From NCBI GenBank assembly GCA_039028315.1, contig JBCCIH010000002.1, forward strand, positions 1 through 34,487: a stretch of DNA of 34,487 bases. The letters are read 5' to 3'. Of this stretch, positions 8,453-15,553 are shown piece after piece. How positions within the stretch are numbered: the first letter of the stretch is position 1; every line of letters begins with the position of its first letter. The notes beneath the pieces were generated by a model. The model had not been told where the DNA came from and ran no database searches. It saw only the letters and a list, made by a program, of their open reading frames with translations. Position numbers and translations under genes: made by a program. The stretch comes from Thermodesulfobacteriota bacterium (GTDB lineage: Bacteria > Desulfobacterota_D > UBA1144 > Nemesobacterales > UBA2774).

Positions 8453-8482
8453 TTGAGATTAATATCGCCCGCTTTTTGTAAT
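8453..8482 (+). promoter_or_regulatory. Candidate promoter for the SRPBCC gene
   Basis: TTGAGA at 8453-8458 and TGTAAT at 8477-8482 are spaced by 18 bases, 35 bases upstream of the ATG at 8518. A plausible ribosome-binding site (AAAAGGA, about 8502-8508) follows. The match to the sigma70 consensus is moderate. Confidence 0.3.
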
Positions 8483-8517
8483 TTGGGGTAAACTAAATTT
8501 TAAAAGGACATTAAAGT

Positions 8518-8982
8518 ATGAAAATTTATCAATTAGAGCGCAAAATAAATCTCAAAATGGACATCAAAGAGGCTTGGGAGTTTTTCTCAAATCCCAATAA
8601 CCTACCACTTATTACACCTCCATCACTTAATTTAAAAATTACATCCGAGCTCCCTGATAAAATGTATACTGGGATGATTATTACCTACACCGTTGCTCCC
8701 GTAATGAATATCCCTATGACCTGGGTTACAGAGATAACCCACGTTGACGAGCCTCACTTTTTTATTGATGAGCAGCGCTTTGGTCCATATAAGTTCTGGC
8801 ATCATCAGCACAAATTTACCCAGATAGAAGGCGGAGTTGAGGCAACAGATCTAGTAAACTATGCCTTACCAATAGACCCGCTTAGCCGAATGGCGAATGA
8901 GCTTATGGTAAAGAGTCAGCTAAATGAGATCTTTGATTTTAGATCTGAGTATTTGTCTGATCGCTTTGGATTGCTTGAGTAA
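8518..8982 (+). CDS. SRPBCC (START/Bet v1-like) ligand-binding protein
   Basis: A 154-residue soluble protein with the pattern of the SRPBCC ligand-binding proteins often labelled 'cell division inhibitor SulA-type'. Marks include an N-terminal beta strand, W-E-F-F-S-N-P-x-N-L-P-x-I-T-P-P-S (about 21-38), a central M-x-W-V-T-E-I-T, F-I-D-E-Q-R-F-G-P-Y-K-F-W-H-H-Q-H-K-F (about 81-99), and a D-L-V-N-Y segment. Members of this subgroup are frequently adjacent or fused to TIGR01777-type epimerases; here that epimerase lies about 8 kb away (16889-17797). The ligand is unknown. The next gene starts within 40 bases, so the two may be cotranscribed. Confidence 0.85.
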   Translation: MKIYQLERKINLKMDIKEAWEFFSNPNNLPLITPPSLNLKITSELPDKMYTGMIITYTVAPVMNIPMTWVTEITHVDEPHFFIDEQRFGPYKFWHHQHKFTQIEGGVEATDLVNYALPIDPLSRMANELMVKSQLNEIFDFRSEYLSDRFGLLE

Positions 8983-9021
8983 AGTTTGAAAAAAACGAAT
9001 ACGGTATTAGATTTAATTACC

Positions 9022-10308
9022 ATGAGTGAATCTGTTGTAGACCTAAACAAGTATAAATTGGACCAGATAGATAGTGAACTTAGAAGAAAGCTGGTTGAGT
9101 ACTCAGAGCGGCCCGAGATACAATCTCAGCTGGGCGAGGCTTTTTATATCTGGAGAAACGATCCTGAGTTTACAAGTGAGGATATAAAAGAAGACCAAAT
9201 AGATGATCTTACTTTTGAAAAGTTCTTTGACTGGTTCTTGTATGATTTTAAGTTGCTCGATTCTGAGTTAAGAGTGGCCGAGAAATTTCTAGAGGAAGAA
9301 GGTCCTAATTTGGCTGCATCTGAAAGGGCACTTATAAAAGACTGGGTAAACAGTGTTCACAGTTTCTTTGAAGTTCAGGATGTAAAACCCGAAGAAAAAT
9401 GCAAGATAAAAGATTTATTCACCGGAAAAGTTTATGAAGTATTAGATAAGGCTTCATCCAAGCAGATAAAACGAAATGACATAATAGCAGCAAGACCGCT
9501 TAAAATAGGTAAAGAACACTACTTTTCAAGCATAGTATCTTTGTACCCCTCCCCGTTCAAAGAGATTATTTCAAAGTTTTTTAACCAGGAGTTAAAGGAA
9601 TATAGAAAACTATATGGTAAAACTAAATCCAAAGAGAAATATTTAAAAGACTGGGGATATCAAATCGGTGCTTATCTTGAAGAAACCGTAAACAATCCTC
9701 ATTTTGTAACACCTGAAGGACATGAGTTTGTTTTGGCCACATCAGATTATAATGTGCTGGATTATGAGAAGTGCGTTAAAAAACTAGTGGGGATAAAGTC
9801 ACTTAAGGAGCTCAGCGATAAAACTGAGGAGCTTCGGGTATTTTCTTGGGAAAAGGCCGGACGAAACAACATTACGGCGACGCTTGAGATTGAGCAAAAC
9901 AAGCTTCACGTAGAATGCTATTCCATAGATATGCTGGCAAAAGCCCGAGCAAAAATTGAAAAAGAGTGCGGAAGTTTTATTCAACATATACAAGACAGCA
10001 CAAAGGAACTGGATACATTTATTGATAGATCTTTAGATGAGCCCAAAAAACCAAAGAAATATCCACTCGGAGTTAAAAACAAAAAGGAGCTAGATTCTGA
10101 GCTTGATAGACACTACGACGGCTGGATCGATAGTCCGCTCGAAGTACTAGGTGGCATATCCCCAAAAGATGCTCTAAAAACCAATGAAGGAAAGCTCAAA
10201 TTGAACTCAGTAATTGATGAGCTTGAAATGATTTATGAGCATGCGAAAAAAAGAGGGGAGCCATATTATGATGTTAGCAAGCTTAGGAAAAAGCTTCAGT
10301 TAATTTAA
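9022..10308 (+). CDS. Uncharacterised acidic protein with C-terminal 'LGG-xxP' helix-turn motif
   Basis: About 428 residues from this ATG (440 from a TTG at 8986; neither has a clear ribosome-binding site). It is highly charged and soluble, with no signal peptide or membrane helix. The N-terminal half has F-E-K-F-F-D-W-F-L-Y-D-F. A central beta-type stretch contains L-F-T-G-K-V-Y-E-V and later S-W-E-K-A-G-R. The C-terminus has W-I-D-S-P-L-E-V-L-G-G-I-S-P-K-D-A followed by a helix. That block resembles the 'W-x-D-x-P-L-P-A-L-G-G-x-T-P-x-E-A' segment of uncharacterised proteins that often end in a SEC-C zinc motif, and more loosely MbcA/ParS antitoxins. No SEC-C cysteines are present here. Function unknown; the stop overlaps the next gene's stop. 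Confidence 0.8.
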   Translation: MSESVVDLNKYKLDQIDSELRRKLVEYSERPEIQSQLGEAFYIWRNDPEFTSEDIKEDQIDDLTFEKFFDWFLYDFKLLDSELRVAEKFLEEEGPNLAASERALIKDWVNSVHSFFEVQDVKPEEKCKIKDLFTGKVYEVLDKASSKQIKRNDIIAARPLKIGKEHYFSSIVSLYPSPFKEIISKFFNQELKEYRKLYGKTKSKEKYLKDWGYQIGAYLEETVNNPHFVTPEGHEFVLATSDYNVLDYEKCVKKLVGIKSLKELSDKTEELRVFSWEKAGRNNITATLEIEQNKLHVECYSIDMLAKARAKIEKECGSFIQHIQDSTKELDTFIDRSLDEPKKPKKYPLGVKNKKELDSELDRHYDGWIDSPLEVLGGISPKDALKTNEGKLKLNSVIDELEMIYEHAKKRGEPYYDVSKLRKKLQLI

Positions 10309-10805
10309 TTAGCGTTGTAGTCGCTTTTCTTGCCTGTGTACGCGTATAAATACCATATTACAATTGCCATTAGAGCCCCTAGAGAGACTTGAAGCAGAAT
10401 TAGTGATATTATCTTCAAATATGCAAAATCGGGGCTTACATATCGTATAAGCCATCCTCCAGCAATATCTCCAAGAGCTGAAAGGAAAGATGTCAGAATA
10501 AGAATCAATTTCCAAAGGTTGCTGATCTTTGTAAATAGAATTAGGTGGTTAAGCGTGACTAATATTATTGCCATTGCAAAGAAGTGAAAGTGCGCTTCCT
10601 CAAGCATGCCCAAGTAGCTTCTGGGCGGCCTAAAATCAGCCTCTGAACCCAGATAATAATTGACTACTGTCTCATAACTAAAACCTATCTGAAGGTATAA
10701 AAGAAGGTTTGTAATCCATAGAAAAACGAAAAAGATAACTGTAAAGAGGATAATCAGTTTTAAAAGAGTATTTTTTCTAATATCAGATGAAATGAAAAAG
10801 CGCAA
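10305..10805 (-). CDS. Four-helix membrane protein with His-rich second helix
   Basis: A 166-residue protein with four predicted membrane helices at about residues 14-37, 70-92, 97-120 and 130-155. The second begins with a striking E69-E-A-H72-F-H74 cluster and carries a third His (87) about four helical turns on. Paired membrane histidines can ligate haem or interact with quinones, but nothing else here proves a redox role. It follows the FMN-binding gene by 15 bases on the same strand and ends with a 4-base tail-to-tail overlap with the 440-residue gene. I do not recognise the family with certainty. Placement suggests it is the membrane partner of the secreted FMN-binding protein. Confidence 0.75.
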   Translation of the reverse strand: MRFFISSDIRKNTLLKLIILFTVIFFVFLWITNLLLYLQIGFSYETVVNYYLGSEADFRPPRSYLGMLEEAHFHFFAMAIILVTLNHLILFTKISNLWKLILILTSFLSALGDIAGGWLIRYVSPDFAYLKIISLILLQVSLGALMAIVIWYLYAYTGKKSDYNAN

Positions 10806-10820
10806 TTTTTTGATCCTATA

Positions 10821-11381
10821 CTAATTAAGCATACCCTTTTCAGACGCTACTTTATATACAGCTAGAATTTTTCTAGTAGCTTGGGCAAGAGCAACTGCCG
10901 TGATTGTAGCTCCTGACATATTAGGGATATCTCTTCCTACTTTTAAGGTGTTATCTGTTGTCTTACCTTCAAAAAGCTGCATCCATTTGTCTCCTGCTTG
11001 ATAATCGGGAGGCTCAAAAAATGCCAGCACCTCTGTTTGTCTTAAGCTACCATCAGGATTAATTACAAACATTACGGTCTCGCTCCTGGTCCTGAGGGTA
11101 TGGGTGTCTATTATAGCATAGCCTATGATATTATCCCCATCTTTGGCTTCATAAATTATATAAAGCTTTGTATCGTTCTTAGCTTTAGCGATTGATTCTA
11201 TGGTCTTAGATTCCTCTGGGGTAAAAAATATTTCATTTCTTTCAATATCGGTAGCATTTGGAAATACAGTTTGAAGTGCTTCATTTCTTTTCATGAAAAC
11301 TTCAGCGTGTAACGAATGGGTAAATCCCAGATAAAGAATTGTTAAGATGATTATGATAGATGCTCTCATTAAGTACCTCAT
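10821..11381 (-). CDS. Secreted FMN-binding domain protein (RnfG/NqrC/NosR-type domain)
   Basis: A 186-residue protein with an N-terminal signal peptide (hydrophobic residues 6-20, probable cleavage after H-S-L-H-A at about 26). An FMN_bind-type domain follows, ending in D151-I-P-N-M-S-G-A-T-I-T. S156-G-A-T-I-T161 fits the consensus at which ApbE-type transferases attach FMN to a threonine in RnfG, NqrC and NosR, so Thr161 is the predicted flavin site. This implies a periplasmic one-electron carrier. No apbE is in the window. It lies between a porin-like gene upstream and a four-helix membrane protein 15 bases downstream. Domain call is good; partner and substrate are unknown. Confidence 0.85.
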   Translation of the reverse strand: MRYLMRASIIIILTILYLGFTHSLHAEVFMKRNEALQTVFPNATDIERNEIFFTPEESKTIESIAKAKNDTKLYIIYEAKDGDNIIGYAIIDTHTLRTRSETVMFVINPDGSLRQTEVLAFFEPPDYQAGDKWMQLFEGKTTDNTLKVGRDIPNMSGATITAVALAQATRKILAVYKVASEKGMLN

Positions 11382-11421
11382 ATAATAAAACGGGCGCAGA
11401 AAGCTAATTCCTACGCCCGTT
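11381..11421 (-). terminator. Intrinsic terminator (or attenuator) after the porin-like gene
   Basis: On the minus strand an 8-bp perfect stem, AACGGGCG (11421-11414) pairing with CGCCCGTT (11396-11389), with a 17-base loop, runs into TTTTATTATA. It lies 24 bases after the porin stop and just before the FMN-binding gene's ATG, so it would separate or dampen expression between the two. Confidence 0.6.
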
Positions 11422-11444
11422 AATTTTCTATAGTTTAACCAGAC

Positions 11445-13025
11445 TTAGAACACATATCCAAGTCCGAAGTTAAACTGATTATCTCTATTGTTTGCAGCAT
11501 TATCAAGATACTGATATTCAGCTTTGATCACAACGTTTGGTATAGGTTTGTAATTAAGACCTATTGTTAGATCATCTCTGTCATTGGCTGGGTTACTAGA
11601 GAATCCTGATGGTACTTTTGATTGTGTATCATACTGCTCCCATCTTACAAATGGAGCTAGATACTGAGCATACTGACTAGTAAAGTTAGCTAGTGTAAGC
11701 ACATTATATGCACCAACTACATAGTAACCCCACTGCTCACTACCTACTGAATCATCGCCTTCAAGTCCGTTTAGAGCATTAATCCTTGCTCCATCATCTA
11801 GACTTGTGTAAGCAAAGAGTGATCTTGCTTCAAACCCTGCATACTGAAACTGTATGTCAGCCTCATACATCTGGAAGAAGCCGTCAAATTTATCACCGTC
11901 AAATTCAGATTCAGGGTTGTCAATTTTCTGGTTTTGACCACTATTTCCAAGCCAAATAGATCCACCGATTGCTACATATGGAACTGGCTGATATTCAACA
12001 CGGCTCACAAAAGCAACATCGTTAAACAGCGCACGGTTACCTCTAATACGTAGAGATCTGTTATTGTTTGGTCTAAAACCTCTAGCATCAACACTGTTCA
12101 TTACGTAAGCTCTATAGTTAATTGATCCGGCGTTACCAACATTAAATTCACCAAACGCACCAAGACCATTTTCTCTCCATGTTGTAGGAATAATCTGAGT
12201 TTCAACTGAGGGCCTAAATACTCCAAAGAAAGTGGTTGGCTCATGTACCTCATTTATGATACCAAAGGGTGTGAGAAGCAATCCACCTCTTAGGTTAAAC
12301 GCGGGGTGCAGTAGAAAATCCAAGAGGGCAAACTCTACAGACACCGAACCGCTCTGCCCGTCTTTATTAGCTGAGGTAGAAGCGTGTTCAAACTCAAGTT
12401 CTGAGTTAAAGATAATTCTGTCTGTGAATTTATATCCGAAATATAAAACCACTCTAAGTGCATCAACTACGTTATTGGCATCTTCTTTAATCTGACCAAC
12501 AAGTAGCTCACCATAACCACCGATGGAGAGTCCTTTATCTTTTAGATATACCTTTGATGCTGCTGGTGCAGCTCCGTATACCTGCTCATAAGTTGGGTCT
12601 TCGACAACTGATGCAGACTTGATATTGTCAATCTCTTCAGCCAATACACTGATTTTGTCTTCAATTGACTGCATTCTCTCATCAGACATACCAGAGCTCT
12701 TTACGTTCTGAAGCTCCTGAGTTACGGCTTGAAGTTTTCTTTCAAGCTGCTCAATCCTCTCGTCCTGAGTTTCTGTTTCATCATCGCTAAGCCTTTGAGC
12801 AACTTCGATATTCTGAGACTGTTTAGATTTCTCGTACTCAGCACGCTTCATTTGCTCAGCTCTTTGCTTATTATATTCCGTAAGTGAGTCTGAGAACTCT
12901 TGCTGATCCTCAGTTAACTCTGCAGACACAACATCTACAGAAACCCCTATCAAACAAACAAGCAAAAACGAAATAGCAACTATGGACAGAGCCTTAAAAC
13001 TTAAAAAACTTACAAAACTATTCAT
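11445..13025 (-). CDS. Outer-membrane porin-like protein with N-terminal coiled coil
   Basis: About 526 residues from the ATG at 13025, which sits 11 bases after a GGAGG; an in-frame TTG at 13034 is too close to that site. A signal peptide covers residues 1-35 (cleavage after V-S-A). A charged Glu/Gln-rich coiled coil spans about 85-137 (E-Q-L-E-R-K-L-Q type heptads). The rest, from about 165, alternates short aromatic strands with Gly/Asn/Asp-rich turns and ends in F-N-F-G-L-G-Y-V-F, the terminal phenylalanine typical of beta-barrel outer-membrane proteins. The layout resembles phosphate-selective porin O/P-type or other coiled-coil porins; the substrate cannot be told. Confidence 0.85.
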   Translation of the reverse strand: MNSFVSFLSFKALSIVAISFLLVCLIGVSVDVVSAELTEDQQEFSDSLTEYNKQRAEQMKRAEYEKSKQSQNIEVAQRLSDDETETQDERIEQLERKLQAVTQELQNVKSSGMSDERMQSIEDKISVLAEEIDNIKSASVVEDPTYEQVYGAAPAASKVYLKDKGLSIGGYGELLVGQIKEDANNVVDALRVVLYFGYKFTDRIIFNSELEFEHASTSANKDGQSGSVSVEFALLDFLLHPAFNLRGGLLLTPFGIINEVHEPTTFFGVFRPSVETQIIPTTWRENGLGAFGEFNVGNAGSINYRAYVMNSVDARGFRPNNNRSLRIRGNRALFNDVAFVSRVEYQPVPYVAIGGSIWLGNSGQNQKIDNPESEFDGDKFDGFFQMYEADIQFQYAGFEARSLFAYTSLDDGARINALNGLEGDDSVGSEQWGYYVVGAYNVLTLANFTSQYAQYLAPFVRWEQYDTQSKVPSGFSSNPANDRDDLTIGLNYKPIPNVVIKAEYQYLDNAANNRDNQFNFGLGYVF

Positions 13026-13392
13026 CCTATCCAATACCTCCTTTATTTGATACTGATATTCGTTTTCATCCGTAATTTACAAAAAGCATGTTATTTGTCG
13101 TCAGCTAATGAGTGAACTGTGTATTTAATTGATTGTTACATTGTTATTCATAGGGAAGCTTGTTTGATGGTACAAACTATTGATTATGAGAGATGAGAAT
13201 AAAAAGGAGATCGAGCCTCCCTATGAATTTTTGCAACATGCTTTAGAACAGCTTTATCCAATTCGTATTTTCCTATTATCAATGTTAAGAAAAGGAAAGA
13301 GGGGCGGCTGGCTAAGGTTATTAGGGCATAGTACTAAAAAAGATGCCGCCCCTCTTTATGGCAAAATTTGTAATATTTCCAAGAATCATGGA
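13026..13392. other. Non-coding stretch upstream of the porin-like gene
   Basis: This 367-base gap holds the porin leader and its GGAGG ribosome-binding site near 13035-13040, and the 13-bp inverted repeat listed separately (13296-13357). An open frame on the plus strand (ATG at 13186, running to 13458) has no ribosome-binding site, spans the inverted repeat and overlaps the small Cys-rich gene, so it is not called. No tRNA or transposase remnant was seen. Confidence 0.5.
13281..13357 (-). terminator. 13-bp perfect inverted repeat, probable terminator of the small Cys-rich gene
   Basis: AAAGAGGGGCGGC at 13296-13308 is repeated inverted at 13345-13357 with no mismatch and a 36-base loop. Read on the minus strand it lies 35 bases after the stop of the small Cys-rich gene and is followed by CCTTTTCTT, a U-rich though imperfect tail. 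The loop is long for an intrinsic terminator. It could instead be a small palindromic repeat element; no second copy was seen in this window. Confidence 0.45.
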
Positions 13393-13629
13393 TTATTGCG
13401 CCTGATTTCTGACATATATGTCAGGATAAGTGTTTTCATTGATAGATTTTACTTCTAAGGCTTCAATTATCATTTGGGTCAAACTAATTAAATGCTTTCG
13501 TTCCATCCTAAGAGTGATGTTTCCTATTGCTACGTGAAATGAATCACAGCAACTGCACTGCGAGACGTTTCCGATGTTTGAAGATGATAGTGAATATACT
13601 TTCTGAGTATCATTGCATAAAACAGCCAT
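13393..13629 (-). CDS. Small Cys-containing protein of unknown function (DUF6686-like)
   Basis: A 78-residue soluble protein. Cysteines at 5, 25, 27 and 28 include a C-x-C-C motif followed by D-S-F-H-V-A-I-G-N-I-T-L. The C-x-C...F-H...G-N-x-x-L pattern is what I recall from small uncharacterised proteins of the DUF6686 type, a tentative match. A very good ribosome-binding site (AGGAGG, 13636-13641) lies 6 bases before the ATG, with a strong promoter and a Fur-like palindrome upstream and a probable terminator downstream, so it looks like a separately regulated single gene. A metal-related or regulatory role is possible from the cysteines and the operator but unproven. Confidence 0.75.
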   Translation of the reverse strand: MAVLCNDTQKVYSLSSSNIGNVSQCSCCDSFHVAIGNITLRMERKHLISLTQMIIEALEVKSINENTYPDIYVRNQAQ

Positions 13630-13635
13630 TTAAAA

Positions 13636-13641
13636 CCTCCT
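13636..13641 (-). promoter_or_regulatory. Strong ribosome-binding site of the small Cys-rich gene
   Basis: AGGAGG on the minus strand, 6 bases before the ATG at 13629. It settles the coding strand at this locus, because the competing plus-strand frame has no such site. Confidence 0.8.
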
Positions 13642-13705
13642 AGAATATATTGTTACTAACTAATTTATTCCAACTTCTGATATATGTTCAATACTAAATC
13701 AATAT

Positions 13706-13720
13706 TGATAATCAATTTCA
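13706..13720. promoter_or_regulatory. Fur-box-like operator over the predicted start site
   Basis: TGATAATCAATTTCA matches 12 of the 14 defined positions of the 7-1-7 Fur palindrome (TGATAATnATTATCA). It contains the palindromic core TTGATAATCAA (13705-13715) and starts 5 bases downstream of the -10 box, covering the expected transcription start: a classical repressor position. A+T-rich gaps make chance matches likely, so the regulator is a guess. Confidence 0.35.
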
Positions 13721-13725
13721 ATTAG

Positions 13726-13753
13726 ATAATACATTATGGATCTAGGATGTCAA
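13726..13753 (-). promoter_or_regulatory. Strong sigma70-type promoter of the small Cys-rich gene
   Basis: On the minus strand a perfect TTGACA (13753-13748), a 16-base spacer and TATTAT (13731-13726, five of six). It is the best consensus promoter I found in the window and would give a leader of about 90 bases before the ATG. Confidence 0.6.
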
Positions 13754-13775
13754 GGATTAAAATAAAAAAAGTTTT

Positions 13776-14435
13776 TTAAGGTATAAAAGTCTGGCTGAGA
13801 CTTACAATTATTAAGTCTCTTGATCTGCATTTAGCGGGCTCTGGCTGCCATTCATCTATCAATACTTTGGCTTCTTTGATCTGCACATTACTCATGTCGA
13901 TGCTGATTCGGTTCATAGATTTCTGAGCAAATTGAACTTCTCTCGGCGGTCCATACTTCTCAGCAAGCCCAAACCATTTATAAGCCTCCACAAGATCTCT
14001 AGGCTCGCCGCAGCCCTTTTTACAATTAAGCCTGGTATATGGAACACTTCTATGTGCAAAAACTACTCCCATGGTATTTAGCGCCTGTGGTTGAGCCTGA
14101 TTTGCCGCCCTTATCCACCATCTAAGGGCAGTATCCCGGTTTTTCCTAATTCCTAATCCATCGAAATATAGAAGCCCGATTGCATACTCTGCATCACAAT
14201 CGCCTCCTCTTGCCATTGGAAGCCACATTTTTTTAGCAATACGATACTCACCCTGCTGGTACCACTTTAGACCAATTTTGTAGTTATCATTCTCAGTAAA
14301 ATCACTCACCGGATTAGGAAGATCCTCGGTTAGTTCACTACTAAAATCTTTTGTTTGCTGACAGGAAATCATAAATAACAGTGAAAAAAATAGAAATACG
14401 ATCGATATAGTTTTACTATAAACTCTAGTTTTCAT
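13776..14435 (-). CDS. Sel1-repeat lipoprotein
   Basis: A 219-residue protein from the ATG at 14435, chosen because GGGGAG lies 7 bases upstream and a lipoprotein signal follows: basic N-terminus, hydrophobic residues 10-23, and F-M-I-S-C with the lipid-accepting Cys at 25. A longer frame to 14543 would put a second hydrophobic segment in front and is unlikely. Residues about 60-160 contain Sel1-like/TPR-type repeats (A-E-Y-A-I-G-L-L-Y-F-D-G-L-G-I and A-L-N-T-M-G-V...A-Y-K-W-F-G-L-A), which serve protein-protein binding. Residues near C-K-K-G-C may form a disulfide. It would be a substrate of the Lgt/Lnt pair encoded here. Partner unknown. Confidence 0.85.
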   Translation of the reverse strand: MKTRVYSKTISIVFLFFSLLFMISCQQTKDFSSELTEDLPNPVSDFTENDNYKIGLKWYQQGEYRIAKKMWLPMARGGDCDAEYAIGLLYFDGLGIRKNRDTALRWWIRAANQAQPQALNTMGVVFAHRSVPYTRLNCKKGCGEPRDLVEAYKWFGLAEKYGPPREVQFAQKSMNRISIDMSNVQIKEAKVLIDEWQPEPAKCRSRDLIIVSLSQTFIP

Positions 14436-14543
14436 TACATACTCCCCGTTGTGCTCTGAGAAAAAATAAATTTTCCATGTCAAAATATAGCGAATAATAA
14501 TACAAAGTAAAATCTCAAATATAAATAAACAGTATATTCGCAT

Positions 14544-14572
14544 TTGACAAAGCTCCTTGGAAGTGAAAGAAT
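14544..14572 (+). promoter_or_regulatory. Candidate promoter for metF
   Basis: A perfect TTGACA at 14544-14549, a 17-base spacer and AAGAAT at 14567-14572 (four of six), 34 bases before the metF ATG. The ribosome-binding site AAGGTG lies at about 14597-14602. Confidence 0.35.
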
Positions 14573-14606
14573 TTACAGTCTTAAAAGCAATAAATAAGGT
14601 GAATAA

Positions 14607-15515
14607 ATGCGATTTTCGGATTATTTGAACAATAAAAATAAAAAACCTCTAATATCATTTGAGATATTCCCGCCCAAGACAAAAAAGGGCTTGGATAATT
14701 TGCAATTTGAACTATCTCTGCTTACTACCTTAACGCCTGATTTTATTACTGTTACTTATGGCGCAATGGGTACAACAAGAGATAAAACTCTAGATATTGC
14801 ATCACTAATCAAAAACCGTTTTGGCATAGAGTCCGCATGCCATCTAACATGTGTCGGGGCAACAAAGAACGAACTTGACTCTATGCTTGAGAAAATTTAC
14901 CAAGGTGGAGTGAGAAACATTGTTGCACTTAGAGGAGATCCTCCGCAGGGTGAGACTAATTTTATTGCTTCCAAGGATGGATTGTCCCACGGCAATGAAC
15001 TTGTTGAACATATTAGAAATTTTGAATCTCGCAAAGCCAGTTCGGATCATTTCGGTCTCGCTGTAGCAGGCTATCCTGAAAAACATATAGAGGCCCCAGA
15101 GATGGATGTAGATTTGGCAAATCTAAAAAGAAAAGTAGACGCAGGGGCTGATGTCATTATCACACAATTATTCTTTGACAATAAGTATTATTTTGATTTT
15201 GTAGATAGGGTAAGAGATATAGGTATCAGCGTTCCTGTAATCCCAGGCATCATGCCAATACTATCTGCAAAACAGATAAAGAGAATTACCTCTATGTGCG
15301 GCACAAGCATACCACAGGAACTAAAAGCTAAGCTTGATTCGGCTACGGATGATGATGCTAAAGCTAGAGACATCGGAATCCAGCAATGTATTGAACAATC
15401 TAAAGAACTTATCGCCCGGGGGGTTCCCGGGATTCATTTCTATGTGCTTAATAAATCAACCCATATGATAAGAATAATGGAAGCATTGTCAGGTGATTTG
15501 GAAACAGCTACATAG
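14607..15515 (+). CDS. metF: 5,10-methylenetetrahydrofolate reductase
   Basis: A 302-residue FAD-dependent TIM-barrel enzyme that reduces methylene-THF to methyl-THF for methionine synthesis. Family marks are I-S-F-E19-I-F-P-P-K (the Glu is the usual proton donor), the F-I-T-V-T-Y-G-A strand, H-L-T-C-V-G, A-L-R-G-D-P-P, G-V-A-x-Y-P-E-K-H-type segment (written here A-G-Y-P-E-K-H), and I-T-Q-L-F-F-D-N. Length is normal. AAGGTG lies a few bases upstream of the ATG. It is transcribed divergently from the Sel1 lipoprotein and followed by ubiE 38 bases later. Confidence 0.95.
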   Translation: MRFSDYLNNKNKKPLISFEIFPPKTKKGLDNLQFELSLLTTLTPDFITVTYGAMGTTRDKTLDIASLIKNRFGIESACHLTCVGATKNELDSMLEKIYQGGVRNIVALRGDPPQGETNFIASKDGLSHGNELVEHIRNFESRKASSDHFGLAVAGYPEKHIEAPEMDVDLANLKRKVDAGADVIITQLFFDNKYYFDFVDRVRDIGISVPVIPGIMPILSAKQIKRITSMCGTSIPQELKAKLDSATDDDAKARDIGIQQCIEQSKELIARGVPGIHFYVLNKSTHMIRIMEALSGDLETAT

Positions 15516-15553
15516 ATAACTCTTTTATCACAGTCAGTTACAATTAAATACAA

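Noticed and set aside
13180..13458. A plus-strand frame of about 90 residues beginning near 13186.
   Set aside because: It has no ribosome-binding site, spans the 13-bp inverted repeat and overlaps the end of the minus-strand Cys-rich gene, which has a strong promoter, ribosome-binding site and terminator. The protein resembles no family I know.
14436..14543. A longer N-terminus for the Sel1 lipoprotein.
   Set aside because: It would place a second hydrophobic segment before the lipoprotein signal. The ATG at 14435 has GGGGAG 7 bases upstream and a proper lipobox, so the shorter form is preferred.
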